Shown piece by piece: positions 16,718 to 21,733 of a stretch of DNA of 26,110 bases (positions are counted from its first letter, which is position 1; every line of letters starts with the position of its first letter). Under the pieces are notes generated by a model, which did no database searches, was not told the origin of the DNA, and saw only the letters and a list, made by a program, of their open reading frames with translations. Source of the stretch: a virus; the IMG/VR virus record IMGVR_UViG_3300009413_000068, positions 1 through 26,110 of that record; one strand, written 5' to 3'. A program made the position numbers and the translations under genes.

Positions 16718-17282
16718 GAAGAAGTACGGCGTAATCTACGCCGACCCACCATGGACGTTCAGGACGTGGAGCAAGGCGGGGAAGGGCCGTTCTCCCGAAA
16801 AGCATTATGGTTGCCTGAGCCTAGCGGATATCCGGGCGCTCCCTGTTGCAGAAATCGCCAAAAGGGACTGCGCCCTTTTTATCTGGGTCACCGATCCAAT
16901 GCTGCCGGAGGCATTCAAAGTCATTGATGCGTGGGGCTTCAAGTACAAAACGGTAGGCTTCGTCTGGGCCAAGCTCAACGCTACCGCGCCCAAATTCCAT
17001 TGGCACTTGATTTCCGCAACAGATTTCTTCACAGGCATGGGATATTGGACCCGAGCCAACTCAGAGTTGTGCCTTCTCGCAACGCGGGGCAAGCCCAAAC
17101 GAGAGTCCAAAGCCGTCCATAGGCTAGTTATCGACCACCGCCGCGAACATTCCCGCAAGCCCGATTCTGTGGCCGAGAAAATTGTCGAACTCATGGGGAA
17201 TGTTCCTAGAATCGAATTGTTCGCCAGGGAACACCGAGCGGGCTGGGACACCTGGGGCAACGAGGCCGGTAAATTTGATTGA
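16701..17282 (+). CDS. MT-A70-family adenine N6-methyltransferase
   Basis: The product (193 residues from TTG 16701) has the MT-A70 core: KKYGVIYADPPW with catalytic DPPW near residues 15-18, the S-adenosylmethionine-pocket segment FIWVTDPML, then FTGMGYWTRANSELCLLATRGKPKR and the C-terminal PRIELFAREHRAGWDTWGNE. It should methylate adenine N6 in DNA, often protecting phage DNA from host restriction. No ATG or GTG precedes the core: the frame is closed at 16653-16655, and only TTG codons (16665, 16698, 16701) are available. The start is therefore uncertain. TTG 16698/16701 give the N-terminus most like relatives and lie inside the 22-residue ORF, consistent with coupling. Confidence 0.9.
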   Translation: MPHFPRKKYGVIYADPPWTFRTWSKAGKGRSPEKHYGCLSLADIRALPVAEIAKRDCALFIWVTDPMLPEAFKVIDAWGFKYKTVGFVWAKLNATAPKFHWHLISATDFFTGMGYWTRANSELCLLATRGKPKRESKAVHRLVIDHRREHSRKPDSVAEKIVELMGNVPRIELFAREHRAGWDTWGNEAGKFD

Positions 17283-17310
17283 CCGAGGGAAACTTACAGG
17301 ATACCCCTTT

Positions 17311-17454
17311 ATGTCCCGCCATGGGAACCTCCCTCTGGGGCCACGCCGCGTGGGTCTACAATTTGTCGCGGCGGCGGCTTCCTCATGGAACAGGGATTGC
17401 GATTGGCGGCACAAATTACTGGCCCAGCGCCAATCGCGCCCGATGATTAACTGA
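17311..17454 (+). CDS. possible 47-residue basic microprotein
   Basis: ATG 17311 is preceded by a weak ACAGGA. The product is basic and has no motif I recognise. Its stop overlaps the next start as TGATG, the same coupling used by neighbouring genes, which is the main support. It occupies the gap between the methyltransferase and the zinc-ribbon cluster. Confidence 0.35.
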   Translation: MSRHGNLPLGPRRVGLQFVAAAASSWNRDCDWRHKLLAQRQSRPMIN

Positions 17455-17600
17455 TGGCTGAAAAAACGTACTCCGTATATACCACACCAACACCGACCAG
17501 AAGGCGAACTAGGCTACGCCCACTAAACGGCAGGAAAAAACTGGGGCCAAAATCACCATGGCGGGGCATGAAAAAGAAAAAACGGGGTCAGGGCCGCTAG
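17454..17600 (+). CDS. possible 48-residue very basic microprotein
   Basis: This frame begins at the TGATG overlap with the preceding ORF and overlaps the next gene by 43 nt. The product is strongly basic (TRRRTRLRPLNGRKK, then MKKKKRGQGR) with several prolines and could bind nucleic acid. No family is recognised. Confidence 0.35.
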   Translation: MAEKTYSVYTTPTPTRRRTRLRPLNGRKKLGPKSPWRGMKKKKRGQGR

Positions 17601-17785
17601 TCTGCTCGATTTGTGAATCAGTCTTCCATTTGCAATCTGATGGCGGAATTGTCTTCCAGGATTCGATGATTCAACGTGCGTCAGGGATCAGGCTCGTCGC
17701 CTTCTGCGCCCGGTGCTACGCATCCGTCGTCGGTCTGGTGTCCCAAGCCGAAGAGGGCGACGAACCGAACCCTACTATAAACTAG
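17558..17785 (+). CDS. zinc-ribbon-like small protein (75 aa)
   Basis: Two Cys pairs (C16/C19 in CSIC and C50/C53 in CARC), 30 residues apart, predict a zinc-ribbon or treble-clef site. The rest is polar with an acidic C-terminus. ATG 17558 lies inside the preceding basic ORF; no strong ribosome site is seen. The stop TAG overlaps the next GTG start (TAGTG). Its binding partner, DNA or protein, is unknown. Confidence 0.6.
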   Translation: MAGHEKEKTGSGPLVCSICESVFHLQSDGGIVFQDSMIQRASGIRLVAFCARCYASVVGLVSQAEEGDEPNPTIN

Positions 17786-18012
17786 TGACCGACGACGAAA
17801 GCCGCATACGGGGACGGCAATGGCTGCGGAAAGAACTAGAAAAGCCAACCAAGCTGGAGGTCAAAATTGCACGTTGCGAGAGGGCCTGTGAGGAAGCTGC
17901 CGACCCAGACATAAAAATTATCTGGGCGGCAAAGGTGCGCGAGCTACGGCGCAAGAATCCTAGGGTGTTAGGAGGTGAAAATGAAAGCCAGTCCCGAAGA
18001 ACCGAGGAATAA
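17785..18012 (+). CDS. hypothetical charged helical protein (75 aa)
   Basis: I chose GTG 17785 because it overlaps the upstream stop (TAGTG). A longer form from 17713 would run antiphase through the zinc-ribbon gene. The product is helical and highly charged (KLEVKIARCERACEEAADPDIKIIWAAKVRELRRK), suggesting a small coiled-coil hairpin. No family recognised. It overlaps the next gene by 32 nt. Confidence 0.5.
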   Translation: MTDDESRIRGRQWLRKELEKPTKLEVKIARCERACEEAADPDIKIIWAAKVRELRRKNPRVLGGENESQSRRTEE

Positions 18013-18163
18013 ACAATTTGTGGATCCGTGGGGCAAATGCTTCAGGTGCGGGGGACAAATGATCCAAGGTGGCGACCACGACGACGAGAGTGGTGACCAT
18101 CTGATTGTCTCCAACTTTCACTGCCCGGGCTGCGGCTCGGACGCACTATTTTTTTGGGGCTAA
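17981..18163 (+). CDS. zinc-ribbon small protein (60 aa)
   Basis: GGAGG at 17971-17975 sits 5 nt before ATG 17981, the best ribosome site in this cluster. Cys pairs CFRC (C20/C23) and CPGC (C48/C51) bracket an Asp/His-rich loop (GDHDDESGDH), giving a typical zinc ribbon and possibly extra metal ligands. It ends just before the promoter-like element that precedes the IS110-like gene. Confidence 0.72.
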   Translation: MKASPEEPRNKQFVDPWGKCFRCGGQMIQGGDHDDESGDHLIVSNFHCPGCGSDALFFWG

Positions 18164-18174
18164 CCAAAAAAAGA

Positions 18175-18205
18175 GTTTGACTATATGGGATCAGTCTTGT
18201 ACGTC
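18175..18205 (+). promoter_or_regulatory. promoter-like element with conserved 17-mer (copy 1)
   Basis: GTTTGACTATATGGGAT (18175-18191) differs at one base from a second copy at 23394-23410. It contains a TTGACT -35-like hexamer; 17 bp further lies a weak TACGTC. The 17-mer ends 46 nt before the GTG of the IS110-like gene; the second copy ends 47 nt before its gene. Conserved sequence and distance suggest a shared promoter or operator. Confidence 0.5.
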
Positions 18206-18236
18206 TCTCTACCAGAGAAAATTGGAGGGACAAACA

Positions 18237-19073
18237 GTGGAACCAGAACTCAATCAGTCCGTCACGCGCATGAAGCGTGACATCAGAGAAGCAGCCGCGA
18301 CGTTGTCCGACAACGAGGCACGTTTTCTTGTTGGCTCTTACCACAATATGCAAGAATCGCGCATCAGGGCGTCCAATCAGATTCGAGCACTGGGGAACTC
18401 AGAGCCGCACACCACCCTAACGTGGCTGTCGCAACAGGCCCTGATCCTGGAAAAAAATGTCGGTCGCGCACTAGATGCGTACAGTGAGGCAGATCCCATC
18501 GGCGCGGTTATCCGCGAGGTCGTCGGCATCGGACCCGTGATCGCAGCGGGCTTGCGGGCACACCTCGACATCACCAAAGCCCCAACCGCCAGCGCCTTCT
18601 GGCGATTCGCGGGTCTCGACCCAAGTTCCACATGGGAAAAGGGACAAAAGAGACCCTGGAACGCGGAGTTAAAAACTCTCTGCTGGCAAATCGGCCAATC
18701 GTTCCAGAAATTCAGCAACCATCCGAGATGCTTCTACGGGGCCCTGTACAAGGAGAGAAAGGCACACGAAGTTGCCAGAAACGAGGCTGGAGACTTTTCC
18801 GGGCAGGCCGAGGTTTTCCGCAAAAAAGTCGGCAAAACGACCGCCGCGTATAAATACTACGCAAGCGGCAAGCTGCCGCCCGCGCACGTTGATGCCAGGG
18901 CGCGGCGGTGGGTCGTGAAACTCTTCCTGTCCCATCTCCACGCGGTGTGGTACGAGCACCATCATGGTGTAGCACCACCTGTGCCGTACATAATCGCTCA
19001 AGATCCGCGCCACACGAACCGCGTAGCGCCGCCATTCCAATTACCAGAAAAAGCGGCTAGCCATGATATGTGA
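18237..19073 (+). CDS. stand-alone IS110/Transposase_20-type HhH protein
   Basis: The 278-residue product matches the C-terminal transposase domain of IS110/IS116/IS902 proteins: a helix-hairpin-helix VVGIGPVIAAGLRAHLDI (about 95-112) followed by the diagnostic FWRFAGLDP (121-129). A helical N-terminal part (residues 1-90) replaces the DEDD RuvC-like catalytic domain of true IS110 transposases, and a basic C-terminus ends near HTNR. Such proteins recur in phages without IS features, so I read it as a DNA-structure-binding phage protein rather than an active transposase. I chose GTG 18237 because GGAGG (18224-18228) lies 8 nt upstream. An unusual repeat array begins 19 nt after its stop. Confidence 0.75.
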   Translation: MEPELNQSVTRMKRDIREAAATLSDNEARFLVGSYHNMQESRIRASNQIRALGNSEPHTTLTWLSQQALILEKNVGRALDAYSEADPIGAVIREVVGIGPVIAAGLRAHLDITKAPTASAFWRFAGLDPSSTWEKGQKRPWNAELKTLCWQIGQSFQKFSNHPRCFYGALYKERKAHEVARNEAGDFSGQAEVFRKKVGKTTAAYKYYASGKLPPAHVDARARRWVVKLFLSHLHAVWYEHHHGVAPPVPYIIAQDPRHTNRVAPPFQLPEKAASHDM

Positions 19074-19091
19074 AAAAATCACACGCTTTGA

Positions 19092-19446
19092 GAGCGAGCC
19101 ACCTTGGTCGAGTACACCCAAATTAAATGAGCGAGCCAGATCTAGAGAAAGTCCAAACCCAGAGTTTGAGAGCGAGCCCAGATCAGTCGATTACACCCAG
19201 ATCAATGGAGCGAGCCTGTCGTGGTGAACGTCCAAACCCAGGTCAATGGAGCGAGCCAGACTTGTTGAGTACACCCAGATTAAACGAGCGAGCCAGCCTT
19301 GTTGAGTACACCCAAATTAAATGAGCGAGCCCGCAACGGTGACTAACACCCAAATAAGGAGAGCGAGCCCTATGTGGTGATTCAAACCCATGTACGACGA
19401 GCGAGCCAGGACTAATGATTCAAACCCCCATATTCCAAGAGCGACC
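19092..19446 (+). repeat. array of ten 37-41-bp units with bipartite ACCCA-N8-GAGCGAGCC sites
   Basis: GAGCGAGCC occurs at 19092, 19129, 19170, 19208, 19249, 19286, 19323, 19361 and 19399, with a decayed copy (GAGCGACC) at 19439. Eight of these are preceded by ACCCA with exactly 8 nt between (ACCCA at 19116, 19157, 19195, 19236, 19273, 19310, 19348, 19386). The stretch between one GAGCGAGCC and the next ACCCA varies from 15 to 19 nt. Constant internal spacing with variable linkers indicates tandem binding sites for a protein, or a repeated RNA module. No long reading frame crosses the array convincingly. It lies between the IS110-like gene and a zinc-ribbon gene whose ATG follows the last unit by 5 nt. 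Confidence 0.93.
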
Positions 19447-19451
19447 AATAA

Positions 19452-19616
19452 ATGTCTGACGACAGGCAGTGCCACCGCTGCGGCGGAACCGACGAGTTCC
19501 TCTACGAAATAGGCGGCGCGGCAATCTTTTATTGCGCTGGCTGCAAAGTTAGGACAGACTCCACGCACGAGGTTTACGGCGCGAAGGAGAAAGCGGTAGA
19601 CGAGGCTGGACGGTAA
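19452..19616 (+). CDS. zinc-ribbon small protein (54 aa)
   Basis: This 54-residue ORF has Cys pairs CHRC (C7/C10) and CAGC (C28/C31) spaced as in a compact zinc ribbon, with YEIGGAAIFYC forming the intervening beta hairpin. The C-terminal part is charged. The ATG follows the last unit of the repeat array; no strong ribosome site is present (AAGAG lies too far away). It resembles the other small Cys-pair proteins in this region. Confidence 0.65.
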   Translation: MSDDRQCHRCGGTDEFLYEIGGAAIFYCAGCKVRTDSTHEVYGAKEKAVDEAGR

Positions 19617-19666
19617 CAGCGCCCCAAAGTCCCCCTCGCCGGTACCCTTGGCGCAGGGGAATAGAC

Positions 19667-20011
19667 ATGAAACTAGCACTCACAGCTCTCTTTGTTTGTC
19701 TCGCGGTCTGCATGACAGGCGGCAGCGCGGCAGCGCAATATCTCAAGAATCCTGATCTCAAGAATCCTGGGCCGGGAAACCGAATGGTATGCGCCGAGAG
19801 GTCGGACATCCTCCGCAAACTCGCCAACAATTTCGACGAGGCCCAGATAGCCATGGGTCTAGGGGACGGTGGCAGGGTGATCGAGGTCTTCGTCTCCCCT
19901 AGCGGCAGTTTCACGGTTTTGCTCTCATTTCCAACTGGGCATAGCTGCATAGCTGCCACTGGTGAGGGCTGGAGGTCCACAGAGACACGGGCAAGCCGGG
20001 AGACTCCCTAG
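19667..20011 (+). CDS. secreted / periplasmic protein of unknown function
   Basis: The 114-residue product has an N-terminal Sec signal peptide (MKLALTALFVCLAVCMTGGSAAAQ, cleavage likely after Ala-Ala-Ala or Ala-Gln near residue 23). The mature part is about 90 residues with CAERSDILRKLANNFDEAQIAMGLGDGGRVIEVFVSPSGSFTVLL and a second Cys in GHSCIAATGEGW. The two cysteines could form a disulfide in the periplasm. Similar small exported proteins occur in phages and Alphaproteobacteria without known function. AGGGGA lies 6 nt before ATG 19667. The short KNPDLKNPG stretch arises from a duplicated CTCAAGAATCCT. Confidence 0.78.
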   Translation: MKLALTALFVCLAVCMTGGSAAAQYLKNPDLKNPGPGNRMVCAERSDILRKLANNFDEAQIAMGLGDGGRVIEVFVSPSGSFTVLLSFPTGHSCIAATGEGWRSTETRASRETP

Positions 20012-20313
20012 AGCGCCGGGACAAACCACACCGCCCTCGTGCGCTCATTTACATAAGCTATCCTCACCCTAAGCAACTTTTGCAGGGCGCTCCGTTTGCG
20101 GTAGATCCTGGACCTCTTCCTCCTGTTCGGATTCACTCGGAAGCGGTCGGTCTTAGCGTCGAATAGGTAGAGCTTCCCCACTGACGTAATGGCGATCACG
20201 TCTACCGGACCCCAGGCCGACAAGGGGCGGTAGACGTACCAGCCGCGCCGGAGGAGATTCTCGACCAGAATCAGTTCGCTGATGTCGCCAATGACGTGCC
20301 GCGAAGAACCCAT
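20008..20313 (-). CDS. PD-(D/E)XK nuclease-like protein
   Basis: The 101-residue protein has the order GDISELILVENLLRRGW (E13), GPVDVIAI (D38) and KLYLFDAKTDR (D52, K54), the E...D...(D/E)xK layout of a compact PD-(D/E)XK nuclease, similar to PDDEXK endonucleases of Holliday-junction-resolvase or homing type. A basic C-terminal segment (NRRKRSRIYRKR) would contact DNA. It is the only minus-strand gene in the right half and overlaps the secreted-protein gene by 4 nt tail-to-tail. Its upstream side faces the duplicated origin-like module. No strong ribosome site precedes ATG 20313. Possible roles are recombination, origin processing or a selfish endonuclease. Confidence 0.72.
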   Translation of the reverse strand: MGSSRHVIGDISELILVENLLRRGWYVYRPLSAWGPVDVIAITSVGKLYLFDAKTDRFRVNPNRRKRSRIYRKRSALQKLLRVRIAYVNERTRAVWFVPAL

Positions 20314-20366
20314 GGCCCATCTTTGCCTTCCAGAGGTTTGGCGTCAATGCGACCGCCCTTCAAAAA

Positions 20367-20448
20367 GTTACCCACAGAAAAATGGCGTTTGCCACAAAAT
20401 GACCTTAAAATGACCTTATTTTCGCCACAATTTCGCCACAATTATATG
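20367..20448 (+). repeat. origin-associated module, copy A (82 bp)
   Basis: This segment repeats at 20973-21043. It begins with GTTACCCACAG, a DnaA-box-like TTACCCACA (20368-20376), continues with a CAGAAAAATGGCGTTTGCCA part, then two AAAATGACCTT units, then two TTTCGCCACAA units, and ends ATTATATG. Copy A has one extra 11-bp AAAATGACCTT unit compared with copy B. It lies between the minus-strand nuclease and the gene at 20501. Confidence 0.95.
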
Positions 20449-20500
20449 CGATAATACCCATACTAAAGAATCGTGAATACAACCCATGGGAGTCAGATCA

Positions 20501-20881
20501 ATGAATGCAAAGAACATGCAGGCGGAGCACGAAATCCGATACAACGACCCCCGCCGCTCCGGCTCTTTCTCGGAAGACGTTTATGCCGAATACTGGCTTG
20601 ACCCAAAAACGCAGGATCATCGGTCCAACTGCGCGGAGTGCAATCGACCAACCCTACGATCTTACGGAAGCGTCTGGGTCGATCGCGACGCGCCGTACCT
20701 CGGCAACGCCCGCGTTGTCAGGCGGGAGCCAGACCACGCGGGGTCATACAAAGGCTTGGACCGCCTACGCCTGACGCACGGACAATGGGCATCTTTCCGG
20801 TACGGCAAATTCTGTAGGCTACGCTGTGCTGAAGCATTCGCCAATGCGGCACACGACGCTGGCTATCGCAGACGTGCGTGA
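20501..20881 (+). CDS. hypothetical Cys-pair protein (126 aa) between the two origin modules
   Basis: ATG 20501 has GGGAG (20488-20492) 8 nt upstream; the in-frame ATG at 20486 overlaps that ribosome site and is less likely. The product is polar, with NCAECNRP (C-x2-C) in the middle and FCRLRCAEAF (C-x3-C) near the C-terminus, compatible with one metal site. No family is recognised. It is flanked by direct-repeat modules A and B and followed immediately by a perfect 17-bp hairpin, so the unit module-gene-hairpin-DnaA boxes-module could work as a replication control locus. Confidence 0.68.
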   Translation: MNAKNMQAEHEIRYNDPRRSGSFSEDVYAEYWLDPKTQDHRSNCAECNRPTLRSYGSVWVDRDAPYLGNARVVRREPDHAGSYKGLDRLRLTHGQWASFRYGKFCRLRCAEAFANAAHDAGYRRRA

Positions 20882-20883
20882 GC

Positions 20884-20924
20884 GCATGGTGCGCGGAGTC
20901 TAGCCTTGACTCCGCGCACCATGC
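20884..20924. other. perfect 17-bp inverted repeat (hairpin)
   Basis: GCATGGTGCGCGGAGTC (20884-20900) pairs perfectly with its complement at 20908-20924 around the loop TAGCCTT. It starts 2 nt after a stop codon, but no T-tract follows, so it is a poor intrinsic terminator. It sits 10 nt before the DnaA-box cluster and may act as a structural element of the origin. Confidence 0.9.
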
Positions 20925-20934
20925 TCCACGGATC

Positions 20935-21043
20935 TGTGGATAACTTGTGGATAACTTGTGGATAACTTTAGAGTTATCCACAGAAAAATGGCGTTTGCCA
21001 CAAAATGACCTTATTTTCGCCACAATTTCGCCACAATTATATG
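20935..21043. other. candidate DNA replication origin (DnaA-box cluster)
   Basis: Three perfect DnaA boxes in reverse orientation (TGTGGATAA at 20935, 20946 and 20957) are spaced exactly 11 bp apart. A fourth, TTATCCACA (20974-20982), is in the opposite orientation. Boxes 3 and 4 form an 11-bp inverted repeat with a 4-nt centre. An AT-rich stretch with 11-bp TTTCGCCACAA repeats follows and could be the unwinding element. Phased boxes beside an AT-rich repeat region is the architecture of DnaA-dependent origins. No dnaA is present, so host DnaA would be used. Confidence 0.72.
20973..21043 (+). repeat. origin-associated module, copy B (71 bp)
   Basis: Direct repeat of 20367-20448, nearly identical but lacking one 11-bp AAAATGACCTT unit and with a perfect DnaA box (TTATCCACA) where copy A has TTACCCACA. 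Both copies end in CGCCACAATTATATG. Confidence 0.95.
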
Positions 21044-21053
21044 GGAAAATTCT

Positions 21054-21059
21054 TATAAT
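21054..21059 (+). promoter_or_regulatory. consensus -10 box downstream of origin module B
   Basis: TATAAT follows ATATGGGAAAATTCT at the edge of module B. No consensus -35 lies 17 bp upstream (CCACAA), so activation or an extended element would be needed. A transcript from here would run through about 170 nt of GC-rich leader (to 21237) in which I see no gene apart from a short alternative frame at 21204, and then into the gene at 21238. Confidence 0.4.
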
Positions 21060-21237
21060 GAAAGAGGCCGCCGAGCAGGGCGAAGTGGACTAGAGGCCAC
21101 CTCTCTAACCCCCGCCGGGAACCGCGCCACCGTTCTTTGACATCGTGAACAGTTGGTTGTTTGGATGATCCGTGGGCCTCCAACCTGTTATGGGAGTCAA
21201 CTCATGGCAAAACCTAACCGGAAGAGGGAGAACTACC

Positions 21238-21540
21238 ATGACTTTAGCAGTACGTATTCCAAAACGATTTTACGACGATTGCGAAGAGTGCGAAACGGAG
21301 ACACCGACGATTGTCAAAACAACGTCGCGGCACTACTGGCTTGACCTCGAAACCGAGCGAGACGCTTGGAGTGACATCCGTAGCCGCGCAAAATCCTACG
21401 CAGACAACACGGGCTTCGTGCCAGAGTCTGCGCCCATTTGTGCCGCTGCTCGGGCCTTCTTGAAGTCGTGCAGCGCCGGTGGAGTCATCGAAAACATCGA
21501 GGAGGGCAGAATACAGCCCGTCCGTGACGGGGGAGAGTGA
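21238..21540 (+). CDS. hypothetical phage protein (100 aa)
   Basis: GGGAG (21226-21230) lies 7 nt before ATG 21238. The product starts MTLAVRIPKRFYDDCEEC with a C-x2-C pair, then KTTSRHYWLDL and two more cysteines near the C-terminus (PICAAARAFLKSC), so a zinc-binding fold is possible. It is acidic overall. I have seen similar short proteins in phage accessory regions but know no function. The stop precedes the next ATG by 1 nt. A second SD-ATG pair at 21192/21204 opens an overlapping 46-codon frame. Confidence 0.65.
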   Translation: MTLAVRIPKRFYDDCEECETETPTIVKTTSRHYWLDLETERDAWSDIRSRAKSYADNTGFVPESAPICAAARAFLKSCSAGGVIENIEEGRIQPVRDGGE

Positions 21541-21541
21541 C

Positions 21542-21733
21542 ATGACCACCTACTATGATTTCCGGTGGCGCACGAACTGGGAGCTACAAATGATGGTCGA
21601 TGCTTTTGAGCATTCCGGCACCGACACACCGACCGAAGAGCAGAAACTAAAATCAGCCAAGCAAGAATTGGCTAACCGACGACACAAGCAAGAATTGGCT
21701 AACCGACGACACATCTTTCGACAACGAGACTAG
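21542..21733 (+). CDS. hypothetical protein (63 aa) with duplicated KQELANRRH
   Basis: ATG 21542 is preceded by GGGAG at 6 nt and starts 1 nt after the upstream stop. The product is helical and polar, beginning MTTYYDFRWRTNWELQMMVDAF and ending in a tandemly duplicated nine-residue segment KQELANRRH. No family is recognised; the RWRTNWEL segment resembles small phage proteins of unknown role. It is the last gene before a 392-nt non-coding stretch. Confidence 0.6.
   Translation: MTTYYDFRWRTNWELQMMVDAFEHSGTDTPTEEQKLKSAKQELANRRHKQELANRRHIFRQRD
21659..21712 (+). repeat. perfect 2 x 27-bp in-frame tandem duplication
   Basis: Positions 21659-21685 and 21686-21712 are identical and duplicate nine codons near the 3' end of the 63-residue ORF. 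Perfect identity suggests a recent slippage or duplication event. Confidence 0.97.

Noticed and set aside
16649-17282. Frameshifted single gene (membrane helix fused to methyltransferase)
   Set aside because: No slippery heptamer is evident at the junction and MT-A70 phage enzymes are soluble; kept only as an unlikely alternative.
18237-19073. Active IS110-family insertion sequence
   Set aside because: The DEDD catalytic domain is missing, the N-terminus is a different helical segment, and no element ends or target duplications are seen; homologues are standing phage genes.
19127-19324. 65-codon plus-strand ORF inside the repeat array
   Set aside because: It merely reads through the repeats in shifting phase (unit lengths are not multiples of three), has no ribosome site, and repeats would give unrelated peptides per unit.
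19092-19446. CRISPR array
   Set aside because: Regular 37-41-bp spacing looks CRISPR-like, but the constant block is only 9 bp plus a second block at fixed distance, the intervening sequences resemble one another, and no cas gene is present.
20884-20924. Classical intrinsic terminator
   Set aside because: The stem is perfect but is followed by TCCACGG, not a T-tract.
21044-21237. tRNA or riboswitch in the GC-rich leader after the -10 box
   Set aside because: No T-loop GGTTCGAATCC-like core, acceptor pairing or known riboswitch core is visible; only short local hairpins such as GTGG...CCAC.
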